Shown piece after piece: positions 48,101-59,700 of a stretch of DNA of 64,000 bases (its first letter is position 1; each line of letters begins with the position of its first letter). The position numbers and the translations under genes are program-made. The notes beneath the pieces were generated by a model. That model made no database searches and was not told where the DNA came from. It worked only from the letters and a program-made list of their open reading frames with translations. This DNA is from Beta vulgaris subsp. vulgaris (Eukaryota; Streptophyta; Magnoliopsida; Caryophyllales; Amaranthaceae), in assembly GCF_026745355.1 (NCBI RefSeq), contig NC_079206.1, positions 23,208,899 to 23,272,898 on the forward strand. The letters run 5' to 3'.

Positions 48101-51100
48101 AGTATTAGAATTTAGAGTAACACTGGAAACACTAAGAATACATACAGAATGTAGAAGCAAAATCGCTTTGGATTAGTAAAAATATCTCACTCATCCCCGC
48201 CTTCCTGGGAAAAGATGGAGGTGGGGAGAGAGAAGGAAATAGAAGGCACCTATAATTCAAATTAGAAATACATATGCTAGGTGATAAAGAGCATAATCTA
48301 TACTAATATATTAAAAGACGTTCCTAAGCAAGCAACTACGCCACATGGCACTATCCCTTAGAATGTTTATTTTATATAAACACGCATACAATAAAAAACA
48401 TGGCACTATCCCTTGGAATGTTTATTTTATATAAACACGCATACAATAAAAAAAAAAGAAATAGAAAATGCATCTTATAAGATTTGATCCCTTGACCTCA
48501 AGTTTATACACTAAAGTCTTAACCACCAGACTAAGTAATGTTTGGTGTTATATTCATAAAGTAAAATGTTAATAAATGAATATTATAATTACGGGCATAT
48601 TGAAAAAAGGAGTTAAATATGGAATATTTATACAGCAGCATGCATAAGTAGATACTAATCTCAATAGTAATGAGCCTTTTGGGGGGGGGGGGGAGAGAGA
48701 GATATTTGCAATTAATGACTGGAAGCTAAGCTTGGGAGCAGAGACAAGAGACATTGTATTGGGTTGGGGTCTGATGGTCTGTATGAGAAGAAATTTAATG
48801 AGATATTATGGCAGGGCATGTGTATGAAATCTTTTGCATGTCTTGAATCAACATAAATTATGTTATCAAGCTTAGAAACCGTATATACAGCAATATCAAA
48901 TCAGGTATTGATGGAAGAAAGCTAACATTCATCTAAAAATATCGAAACCTTATGTTTTTTTTTTTTCTTTTCTCTTTTCTACAAAGCAAAGCCTTGAGAA
49001 AATAACCTCTACTGGAGCCAGTCCAAGCTTCTCAAATTTGCTCTTCTTGTATGCTATTACCATGCTTCCCCATCGATATGGAACAGCCCATATTTTAGCC
49101 TCAGGATCAATCTTCCCTTTGCTATTCCTACGTAAATAAACCTGAGATTACGTCAGTGAAAATCTGCAATGACAACATGAGCAGCCAATATATCTGTGCA
49201 CAAATTTCATCTCAAGATTGAAATATGTCACAAAACAAATAATCCAGATTTGAAAGGCAATCATAAGCATGCAACTGGTCACGTTGCCGACCAGCATGGA
49301 GTAGAGAAAGATGTAATTTTTCCGGCAAGCTGCTTTCAGTAATAAATGATCACTTGACTCAGTACTATTAGCAATTACAGATAAGGCAACAGAGAATAAA
49401 GAAGAAATAAATACTCAAGCAAAGAATTATAATTCTGAGCAGCACACCTCCCGCAAAAAGGTTAGAAGGACAAAAACTTCGACCAAAAATCCTTATGTCT
49501 GCCTTAAGTTAAATTGGATGCAAGTAAAATACTTATGTATCAGACAAAATCTTCACACTAGTTGGCTACAAGTAATCAAGTAAATGACTTTAATTTCCTG
49601 CAGGATACACCCAATTTCTTCAAAAGCAGTAGCATTCACAAATAAGATAAATGTTCAGTAGCAAGGGAATCTAAGATTGTAGAAGTCCATCAACTCAAAA
49701 TAAGACCTTTGCCAAAGTATACTCATCTCTATATTATTTGTTTAATCATTTCCTCTCTTTTTGTCCAAAATCATAGGAAGAGAAAAAAGAACAAGCCTGA
49801 AAAGACATTGCAAATAGTGCATCATGGTAATTCTAGATGCGAAAATTATTTGGAAAGGTAAAAACTGCATTACTCAAACAAAGAACAAGCAATGAATGTA
49901 AAGAGCATGAAGACAACATATAATTCTCTTTCAAGATTTTGGAAAACAATGCAACCACAGAATTCCAGATAAAGCATGCCATTACCTTCCATTTTTCAGT
50001 TAGACCCTTTATCCAATCATGGTCTTCTGCCATTTCCATTGGCTCGATTATAGACTTGCCAATCATGAGATCAAGCCACGAGTCACCAATAGTCACGAGA
50101 TCAGCGGTGATAGCAGATTTTGGGGAAGCATTGATTTTGCTTGAGGACATTGAAAGTTCACAAAATATATCTTCAAGAGTTCCACGGAACTGCACACTTA
50201 ACTTTAACCTCCTTCCTTGTGATTGAATAAAATCCTACACATTAGAAGATGTTTGGTAAGTAATCTACTGAATTTACCACTGGAGGGAGGGGGTGCATCG
50301 ATGCAGCAAGTGCAGCCAGACTACAAAACAAACTGTCAGACCTTGATCCAGGCAGGTGGTACAGAGCCTTGTAGAGCAACAACTCTTAAAGGGACAGTTA
50401 AAGCATATGTTTTGGATTTCCAACTTTCAAATGCTTCACACCACTGCTCATCATCCACATTATCCACATCTTTTCCTGAAACATTATCTGGATGCAAATC
50501 CAATGACAAGCCTGTCAATATACCAGTGGAAACATTTCATACAGAAAAAATTTATGATTGTATGTATGACTATATACTTTAAACTATGATGCAACAAAAG
50601 ATGGGAAAACAAAGAAGAAAACGGAGAAAAACCATGTCCAACATGTAAACAAAAGGTTACATTCTTATATTCTACCACATAGACTAACCTTTGTTTAGCA
50701 ATACGATATTAACATCATCTCTCCATGCTATCTAAAAACTAACTCGCAGAAGGCATCACATAACCTGCGACTTCTATGTAACTGTAATTGTAGTGTCCAT
50801 ATTTCATCAAGTAATTAATTTTTATCTTAACCAATGTAACAGTAAAATAATAGATAGTGTAACCATAATGTCAATGGCAAAACAAAATGTGCACCCCATT
50901 TGTTATTCCTGCCGCACCAAAAAAGTAACAAAAATATCAAAAGCAAATTCATCCAAATAAACAAATAAGGATAGAATTCAAGTTGTGCTAAAGCTTCTAT
51001 GTCTTGTTCATCAATTATTATATCATCATGCGAGTCAGATAACAAAAGAACACAGTAGTATATGTGTTAAACATAATTACAAGGGTAATCCAGGAAAGAA

Positions 51101-51525
51101 AAAGCACCTTCAGCAATACTTTCCTCCTGAGTTGACCGACATCCAGCAGCATCAACAGCAGCAAGTGCAGTAGATTTCGTATTAGATAATGAGAAGGTGA
51201 AGATGCCAAGCGCGACTAATAATAAGGAAGAGGCAGAAGCCTCAACAAATCCTAGAGGCAGTTGAAGCCACAAGCAATTTTCGAAGGAGGATGACGCTGA
51301 CGTATGCACATCAGGTCGATGACTTGCTGAAGTTTTTAGCCTAGATAAGCTAAGACTAATATGAGGAAAGACAATAAGAGGCCGATAGCAAGTAGATAAC
51401 GGCCATAGATGGTTCGGATTTGAGAAATGGACAGCTGGGTCAGGTGGACAACTCAATGGTGGCAGTAAGTTCATTCTTGAACCAGCAGGTAACTTCTGAA
51501 CACAGCCATTTGGGGTTAAGGCCAT
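45194..51525 (-). CDS. Plastid-type putrescine/spermidine-binding (PotD-like) solute-binding protein
   Basis: Host gene of 573 codons in seven exons, all with GT-AG borders and matching phases: 51108-51525, 50342-50511, 49986-50234, 49007-49141, 47743-47925, 46764-46925, 45194-45598. The first exon gives a Ser-rich, acid-poor N-terminus fitting a chloroplast transit peptide and a hydrophobic segment (SSLLLVALGIFTFS). The rest follows the PotD solute-binding fold: ADLVTIGDSWLDLMI, IWAVPYRWGSMVIAYKKSKF, RISMVDSPREVIGAVLKYMG, WVAVGWSNDILPAAKRM, SGASLWADLWAVPATT. Plant homologues such as Arabidopsis At1g31410 are annotated as putrescine-binding-like; ligand and partner transporter are inference. 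The start is the ATG at 51525; an in-frame GTG/TTG stretch precedes it. No stop or frameshift, so likely functional. Confidence 0.87.
48343..48452. repeat. Two tandem 55-bp units in a host-gene intron
   Basis: The unit starts ACATGGCACTATCCCTT at 48343 and 48398 and the copies differ by about one base. A TTTGATCCCTTGACCTC phrase follows, and a 12-G run lies at about 48679. All are inside the intron between the fourth and fifth exons of the PotD-like gene. Confidence 0.85.
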
Positions 51526-52273
51526 CAAATACAACACAACTCATCAAAGAATTGCAATGCACAGCTGGTTGGTCTAAACACAAAATCCTAACATTCTCTG
51601 CAAGAAGAGAGACAAACAAGAAAATAAATCGAACACCCATAAAAAACAAAACTTTGAAGTTCCAATTTTCATCAATTAAACAACCATGTACAATTAGATT
51701 CTTACACCCCACAGAACAAGGAATTCCATTATCTTATCATCTTCACACCCAAATATAAATTCATACAGATATCAAATATTGAAGAACCCACATTTAAATC
51801 CGTAAATCAAAGAAAAAAAAAGAGCAAAAAAGCATCAGACATTGGATAAACTAAAGATATGCTCTCTAATTCTTTGTTACACTTCATTCTCTTCCTTCTA
51901 GTTTCTCATGAAATACTAATATGAAGCACAACTGACAAACAAAAAGATGTTGCTTTTTAACTCACACTTTGAGAATAAAGAAAATTTCATAGTATTCCAG
52001 AAAAGAATTGAAATTTCATTTTTGATTGCTAAGAAAGAAAAAGGACACATAAAAACGGATACCCAGATAAAGAAAGTATTGGGTTGTTCTATTGCTTACA
52101 TTAAAAGAAAGAAAGGAGCAGGAAGAAGATATGAGGCCACACTTTGCTGAAATGAGGGAGTTAAACAGTGCTTCAATCTCCAAGTTTTCACTAACAATGT
52201 GCAATATTAAAGCATTCAAATTGGATTGAGAGCTTCAATGGTTTACTGACTCTACACAATTAATCAGAAATTT

Positions 52274-52275
<2 letters not shown>
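51526..52275 (-). other. Presumed 5' leader and promoter of the PotD-like gene
   Basis: No other gene is seen. The minus strand upstream of the ATG has short pyrimidine-rich stretches typical of plant leaders. No clear TATA box could be assigned. Confidence 0.4.

Positions 52276-52305
<30 letters not shown>
52276..52305. repeat. 30-base poly-G tract
   Basis: An uninterrupted G run that separates the host gene leader from repeat-rich DNA. Its length may be a sequencing or assembly artefact. Confidence 0.9.
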
Positions 52306-52306
<1 letters not shown>

Positions 52307-52459
52307 TTAACTTACTAGTTAGGCAAAATGTTGTTTTATATTCTGACCGTCAATTCAAATAGATAAACTAGTATTAGAAAAATATAAACTAGTATTAGTA
52401 GTGTATAGCTAGTCTCTCATGGAAGGAGAGGTGCTAGCTCACTATAATACCATCCTAAA

Positions 52460-53400
52460 TTTTAGGGTATTATTCAGGATTCGAATTCTCATTCTACTAA
52501 TATATTGGAATATTTACCTTGTATTCAACTTGTAAGCTGATGTGTTCTGTATGCTAATAGCGTAGTAAGGGTTGGTCTTCGAACCAATTATCTTTCCTAG
52601 TAAAAAAAAAAGCCTCGTGTGTGATGCATCATCCTAACAAAATGTTGGGGAATTTACTATTGGGTTATTTAGGATTTTACCTAGCCTTTAAGTTGGTGTG
52701 CTCCTGCAGGCTGGTAACCTAGTAGTGGTTGGTATTCGGGCCAATTATCTTTCCTAATAAAAAAAACTTGTGTGTGATGCCCCAATTTATTACTTTAATT
52801 TTTGAGCTTATATTTATTTCAAATCAGTTTGTTATACACATTTATATTTCAAGTTTATGTTGCCACATGTAACCTTCATTTTGTATGGTAAGATTTGAAC
52901 ATGCAACATATAAGTTGTAAGTAGAAGTCTTACCACCAAGTAGTACTTGGTCTAGTGGTTTGATTTCTATCTCACAACCTTAAGTTTGTGAGATTAAACC
53001 CCGCTAGAGGCACTTTGGGGGTGGGGATTTTCCCTTACTATTATCCCCTACTCCTAAGGGGCCTTGCCTGCAAACCGGAGTCGGGTTGACCTATGCGAGA
53101 CTTCGGTCTGAATTGGGCGCCTTCTTCTTACCTTAAAAAAAAAGTAGAAGTCTTACCATCTCTACTAAAGTATTAGATATGCTCTTTATTCTATATAAAT
53201 ATATACTATATAACTATATGTTGGGGCATTTATTTTTGGGCTATTTAGCCTTGTACCTAACCTCTGAGCTGGTATGTCCTGCAGGCTATTAGCCTAGCAT
53301 GGGTTGGTCTTCGGTCCAATCATCTTTCCTAATAAAAAAAAAGCTCGTGTGTGATGCCTCAAGTTTTTACTTTTAATTTTTGTCCTTATATCTATTTCAA
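52460..53400 (+). repeat. Three diverged copies of a roughly 200-bp repeat
   Basis: Each copy has a GGTTGGTCTTCG-like phrase (about 52571, 52728, 53302), an ATCTTTCCTAATAAAAAAAA stretch and then a CGTGTGTGATGC phrase. Copies two and three also share TTGGGG at their start and a CCTGCAGGCT phrase. They are 10-20 percent diverged by eye. The short A run inside each suggests an old retroposed sequence, but the family was not recognised. Confidence 0.6.
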
Positions 53401-53564
53401 ATTAGTTTGTTATGCATATTTATATAACAAGTTATATAGTTAGTATAGAATAAAAAGCATATCAAATACTTTAGTAGTGATGATAAGACTTATACTTTAC
53501 AACTTATTTGTTGCATGTTCAAATCTTACCATACAAAATGGAGTTTACATGTGGCAACATAAAC
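52853..53564. repeat. Foldback structure with inverted arms of about 140 bp
   Basis: The left arm (52853-53216, leaving out the SINE) starts GTTTATGTTGCCACATGTAA. The right arm (53431-53564) is its inverted copy, ending TTACATGTGGCAACATAAAC. Arms match closely over about 130 bases, including the TTTGTATGGTAAGATTTGAA phrase. A spacer of about 210 bases between them holds the third copy of the neighbouring repeat. Confidence 0.78.
52936..53143 (+). mobile_element. tRNA-derived SINE with 15-bp target duplication
   Basis: The 208-bp unit lies between two copies of GTAGAAGTCTTACCA (52921-52935 and 53144-53158). It has an RNA polymerase III A box TGGTCTAGTGG (52948-52958) and B box GATTAAACCC (52992-53001) and ends in a short A tail. 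It inserted into the left arm of the foldback; removing it and one duplication restores the arm to match the right arm. Confidence 0.92.
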
Positions 53565-54258
53565 TTTATTAGGAACGTCTTTTTCTGCTAAGCTCTGGTG
53601 GAAGAGTAAGAGTCTACTTTTGTGGTAGCTTTTTATTGTAACCCTAAGTAGTGTCATTAGTAATTTACTGGTTTTCCCCCCAATTCAATCTCATAGCTAT
53701 GAAGCTAGAAAATTATTATTTCGAGTGATGCAAAGTAATAAAGTACTTTCTTTGAGTGTAACTACTTCTAATCTTTTATATAGAGCCTCTTAAAAAGATT
53801 TCAATTGGATTAAGGGTTTCTCTTTCCTCCAATTCAAGTTTAAGTTGGATTGGGAGTCTAGGATTTCTCGGGTCGGTGCATTTAATGCGAGTGAGAGGTC
53901 TCTTCTTTTTTCTGAAATGGTGTGTTGTAGTAGTGTTAATTTCCCCTTTTTCAGTTTGTTAGCGATGCCAATAGGATTAACTTCATTAGATCTAGCTTTG
54001 CAGATGGAGTTTGTAAGGATTACTGATAGTTCCTTTGCATTTAATATGATGGAATTAATCATCTTGATAGATGGTGGGTAATTTGAGCCAAATCTCTTAA
54101 GTCATGTATTTGAATTTGCCTATAAAAGACAAATTCTGGTAAGACTTCTCTTCACGTACATCTCCCTCTTTCAGTCTTTCCTATTATGCTCTTTGTCTAG
54201 TATTAAATTCTTTGCTAGTCCGTTGGTATTTATTCTGGCAAAGCCTCACTCTTTTTAA
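53565..54258 (+). other. Presumed 5' untranslated region of the L1 element
   Basis: No supported gene. A 78-codon plus frame at 53845-54081 has no recognisable domain. The stretch leads straight into L1 ORF1 and is probably its leader, but the 5' end of the LINE could not be fixed. Confidence 0.4.
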
Positions 54259-55743
54259 GATTCAATTTTAGCTAACCCTAACCCTAAAATTTTTGAAACT
54301 TCTAGCAAACAATTATCTCCTGATGAGCAAGTTTCTTTTGAACCCATTTCCCTTAAACCCTCTATGTTCCCCCCCTATGTGCATGATCCCCCTCCCTCTC
54401 TTGTTTTCCCTGAGTCTGTTGCTCTAGATGACCTTCCTCATGTCAAGTTAAACATTGAAGAGTTGTCTAAAACCTGCTTGTTTGCCAAAATGCTATCTGC
54501 TCCTCTAGATGTGGGTACCAGTAGGACGCGTACAAAGGCTGATTGGAAGTTCCTTAATGGTGAAGTTGATTACCTAGAAATAGGTAATCATTGGTTGTTG
54601 CTCAAGTTTTATAACCCTAATGATTTCACTCTAGTTTGGAGTGAGAGGTCTGGGCATGTCCAAGGTGATCTTCTGATCCTTCAGCCTTGGAAGCCTTTTT
54701 TTAATCCTTATCTTGAAGAGATAAAGTGGATGGACTTATGGGTAAGAATTCCTTGCCTCCGCACTGAATTGCTCAATTTTGATTCAATAACAAACTTGTT
54801 AGCTGCTAATGATATATGGGCTCTTATTAAACTTGATCAAAGTTCTATCCTTAAGAATAAAATTCGCTTTGCTAGAGCATGTGTAAGGGTCAATATTCAA
54901 GGCCCTTTCCTTGAATTTGCTGAAGTATGTCGAGTTCATTGGGGATCTAGTTGATGGGTATGTTATATGGTATGATGATTTCTCCTCCGGTTGTTCTTTT
55001 TGTGGGGAGGTGGCTCCTGAAATAGATGTTTGTCCATTATTGAATTCTCCTAAGAAAAAGATTATGGTTCAGTTTCTTAAGACCCCTAAATAGAAAGTTC
55101 TTTTTCATTCAATGGCTAAGGCTACTGGGTAAGACATTCATGAGTCCACTCCTGAGTAAGCAAGAGTGGTCCATGTTAAGTCTAAGCATTTTCAAAAAGG
55201 TTTTTCAAACCCCTCTTTGCCTTCTGTCCTCTCTGGTAAGAACTAGGATGTTGTTGCTATTCTCCTCACTCCTAGGGAGAAAGGTATTGTGATCAAGGAT
55301 CAAGTTTTTGGTGATCATGTTAAAGCTGCTGGTAAGCTCCCTCCCCTTCCATTCATGGGAAGGGTAAAGAAAAATTGTTAATTGTCAATCCCTTAATTTC
55401 AGATGACTCCACTAATGATGAGGAATTTGTTCTCGCACCTCTAGTCCCTCTTCATCCAATTGTGCCTTCTGTTCAAGAGATGAAAAAAGCTGGTGAGAGT
55501 TTGTCGCCCCTTTGCTCTCCTACTCCTCTGAAAGTTTACTGTCTTTCTAAGTTTGTAAGCGAGTCTCATTTGAATGCTCATAAAGGCTTTGTTGATCAAT
55601 GTCTTGCTGATATTGGCACTGGTATGAATGATGATACTACTTTTCTGGTTGAGATTGATAACTTTGGTAACCTGGGTGAATCTAATTCATTAGCTGAGCA
55701 TTCCTTTCACTCCTTGCATTCTGACAACTCCATTGGCAGGTAG
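54259..55743 (+). pseudogene. L1-type LINE ORF1 (DUF4283, RNA-binding)
   Basis: ORF1 proteins coat LINE RNA. From 54259 the frame runs through a Pro-rich start into the DUF4283 domain (FLNGEVDYLEIGNHWLLLKF, FTLVWSERSGHVQGDL, LQPWKPFFNPYLEEIKWMDL, SILKNKIRFARACVRV). It lacks a clear ATG at the usual place. A one-base shift near 54930 moves the sense to another frame, where the zinc knuckle should be: CSFCGEVAPEIDVC has the spacing CX2CX4-X-X4C, but the His is Pro. Further stops lie near 55093 and 55243. The open stretch 55375-55743 is the C-terminal tail, broken after 55743 by a TAG and then copia-D. Confidence 0.82.
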
Positions 55744-55774
55744 ATTGAGCAAATGGGGATGGACTCCTCTCTCC

Positions 55775-56523
55775 TGTTGGAGTATGTCCTACGATCAAGT
55801 GCATAACTCAAAAGTTATAAATTATTAATTATATCCAATATAGTTTGGGTAGTCATGATACTTTGCTAAGAGCCAATCTTGACTTTTAATATTAATAAAC
55901 GATTAATATTTACTTCTATACTATGTCGGACCTACAGGGTCACACATAAATACATTGTTGATTAGTTAGTCTTTTTAGATTAATATTATAGGATAATGCC
56001 AATATGTTCTTTTGACCATAATAAGCTATGGGTAATATCTTGCTATATTTTGGATCAAAATCAATTATAGGGTAATTGATTGATATCAATATTAATTGAT
56101 TGAGAAAGTCAATCAATTAATGGATTGATATCCTCTTAATTGAAAAAAAATCAAGTCCTTCCTTTTATATGCATACAAAGCAAAATAAATATGGATGTAG
56201 ATGAGTTTGACTTACTTAACTTATTTTACAAAATTCTGGCCGTGAGATTGCAAGTGAAGAGAAAAGAGTTTCTCACAAAATATTACAAAAGTTCATACAA
56301 AATACAAAGAGTTTGTTTTGGGTTGTAGTAAACCAAGGTATAATCAACTTGTGGTGGTGAACCTTTGTAGAGAAACTTCAATTGACGTTCTTAAACATCA
56401 ACGAGGCACGCTTCAAAGGTATAATTACTTCACCCCCTTTTGTAGATTCATTATAGTATTTTAGGGTGTTCGGGAATAGGTTTTGTATAAACTATTTATA
56501 TTTCCGCAGTTCAAATCCTATTA
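55775..56523 (+). repeat. 5' LTR of copia-D (749 bp)
   Basis: It runs TGTTGGAGTATG to AAATCCTATTA. Most of 55976-56523 is repeated at 63087-63635 with few changes, as is 55793-55830 at 62728-62764. The middle part (55831-55975) is not in the 3' LTR. Confidence 0.85.
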
Positions 56524-56756
56524 GTGGTATCAGTCGCCTCCCTAATTATGCTATTTTGATCTTCAAAAATGCATATTATTTAATATTATTAGTATTAAAT
56601 TTGGACTTATGAAATTGCAACATAATAATGGTTTTATGGAATTCGAATAATATTGATATAATGATATTTAATTTTCGTTTTTCAATTTATTTTATGAATA
56701 GTTAATATAACAATTTTCTGGATTGGTATCACAACTTGAGAATAGTTCTTAAGTCT

Positions 56757-59700
56757 GAAATGAAACTGGATGTTTTTGAAAACTCTCTCCCTGATGAACC
56801 TACCCTTCGAGCATCTGCTGAGACTCGAAAAGCATATGATACGGCAGTAGCTAGATCTCTTGATGTCACATGTTTGATGTTAGCATCCATGAATTCTGAA
56901 TTGCAAACAATTTGAAAATATGGAGGCTTTTGACATCATTCATCAGCTCAGAGCTATGTTTCAGAAACAAGCAAGAATTGAGCGCTATGAAACGCTTAAG
57001 GCTATTCTGCAGTCTTGAGAACCTGTTGGTCCACACGTTCTCAAAATGATGGGTTATTTTGAGAATCTGGAACGATTAGGTGTCACTTTAGGTGATGAGC
57101 TACCAATTGACATCACTCTTCACTCCCTTCATAAGGGATATGACCAATTCGTGTTAAACTTTAACATGAATGAGTTGGAGAATACTATGAATGAGCTTCT
57201 AGGAATGCTCAAGATTGCTGAACCAAGTATCAAGGTTGCACCTAAGAATCATGTTCTTATGATTCAGAAAAAGAAAGGGGTTTTCAAGAAGAAAGGCAAT
57301 AAAAAGCAATACCCTCAAAGTAAGGGTAAGGGCAAACAGGTTGTCAAAACTAAGGCTGGAGCTACTCCAGATCAAGAATGCTTTCATTGCCACAAACCAG
57401 TTCATTGGAAGAGGAATTATCCTAAGTATCTAGAGGATAAGAAGAATGGCAATATTGCTTCTACCTCAGGTATACATGTTATTGAAGTTAATCTCACTAT
57501 TTCTAATTCTTGGGTATCTGATACTGGATGTGGATCTCACATTTGTACAAATGTGTAGGGACTAAAGAAAAGTAGGAGCTTGGCTCGAGGGGAAATGGAC
57601 CTACGTGTTGGCAACGGAGTAAAGGTTGCAGCTTTAGCCGTAGGCACTTTTAGTTTAATAATGCCCTCTAGGCTTGTTTTGGATTTGAATAATTGTTGTT
57701 TTTTTCCAGCTATTTCTAAAAACATTATTTCTGTTTCCTGTTTGGATACAGAAGGGTTTACTTTTGAGATTAAGAATAAATGTCTTTCTTTTCAAAAGGA
57801 TGGAATGTTTTATGGTAGTGCACTAGTAGAATAATTGCTTATTGTTGCGGTTTTACCCATACGCAGCAATATATAACGTAAAAGGAAAAGGAAAAATATA
57901 AAATAACCTTATTGCGGCGGTTTTGGCTGAAAATTGCAGCAATATGGTTTGAACGAAACTTTTTTTGAAAAATTTTGACTATTTGACCAAATATATTGTT
58001 GCGGTTTCTGACAAAAACCGCAGCAATATATTAAAATAATATAAAAATTTAGGAACCGCAGCAATAGGTTTTTAAAATTAATATTAAAAATTTCACTAGG
58101 GTTTTAAGCGTTCACTCTTCAGTTCTCTCTCTCCTTTCACACAGTCTTCAAAACTCTTTCTCTCTCCTCTCACGCAACCCTCTTCAGTTTTTCCTCTCGC
58201 TCTCTCCTCTCCTCCTCTCTTCCTCTCTTCCTCTCTCCTCTCGACGGCCGTTCCTCTCTTCACTAGAGAGAGAACTGTTGCTTCATCGCTCGTCAGACTC
58301 GACGACCGTTCGACGTGGCTTGCGATATTCATCCGCTCGCAGTTCGTTCGTCATCGTCTTCTAGGTCCGTTCGTCGTCGTTGCCTTCCAGGTTCGTTCGT
58401 CGTCGTCGTCTTCCAGGTCCGTTCGTCGTCGTCGCCTTCTACCGCCAGATTCGACCGTCTACCATTTCGTTCGTCGTCGTCGTCTTCCAGGTTCGTCGTC
58501 TTCCGGTTCGTTCGTCATCATGCAGTTCGTTCGTCTTCCAGTTTGTTCGTCTTCTTCCAATTCGTTGTGCGTTTTGTAATGGTTGTATTATTTTTTTTTA
58601 ATTAGTTGTATACGAAATCACAACTTATGAATAATATGATTTTTTTATATTATTTTCAGATCTAGTATTTTGTGGTATTATTACATTATAGTTGTAGTAT
58701 ATATATTTTTTATATTCTTTGTGGAGTTACCTTCTTATTCTTATGTTGGGTGTAGGATAATTGTTATAATTTTTCTCAGATCTGTTTTTTTTTATTTTTT
58801 TATGTTTTTGAATTTTGTATAATATTCTTTTGTCATTAGTTTCAATCAATAGTGTTTTATTTTCTTTTAGTCTTTTTGTCTTTCAAATTTGATGGCAAAA
58901 TGCAAAAATTTTTTTTTTTTTTTTTTACCTATACCAATACATATTGTTGTGGTTTCGGCTAGGAACCGCAGCAATATGTGTAATATATTGCTGCGGTTTT
59001 GGCCTGGAACCACAGCAATATGCTTTATAAATTTGATATAAAATAAATATATTGCTGCGGTTTATACTTAGAAACCACAACAATATGTTCAAATATTGCT
59101 GCGGTTTAAAACCGCAACAATATGTTAAGTACCTATTGCTGCCCCCTTAATTGCTGCGCGCCCAAAACCGCAACAATATGCCACTTTTTGACCGCATCAA
59201 TAAGCATTTATTCTACTAGTGGTGCTCACTTATTTAATGGGCTCTATTTACTAGATTTAGAAAGACAAGTTTATAACATTGATACTAAAAAGGCCAAATC
59301 AAATGATTCAAATAAAACTTACCTTTGGCGTTGTCGTCTTCGCCACATAAATGAGATACTAAGGACTTCTGGAATCATTTGATTTCGAATCATATGATAC
59401 ATGTGAATCTTGCTTACTTGACAAAATGATAAAAGCTCCATTCACTAGTGTAAGTGAAAGAGCAAATGACAATTAGGTCTCATACATTCTGATGTTTGGC
59501 AGTTATCAGTACTTCATAACATTCACAGATGACTTCGGGTATATCTACCTTATGAGGCATAAATCTGAACCTTTTGAAAGGTTTAAAGAATTTCAAATGG
59601 AATTATAGAATCAGCTTGGCAAGACAATAAAATCCCTTAGATCTGATCGGGATGGTGAGTATTTAAGCCAAGAGTTTGATGACCATCTCAAAAGTTGTGG

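Noticed and set aside
54270..54290. Telomere-like CCCTAACCCTAA
   Set aside because: Only about two and a half units, within the LINE ORF1 start; chance or LINE-specific, no array.
58096..58605. Arg/Ser/Val-rich and Glu/Arg-rich frames in the second small CACTA copy
   Set aside because: Products of CT-rich and CGTCGT repeats on opposite strands; not conserved as protein between the two copies.
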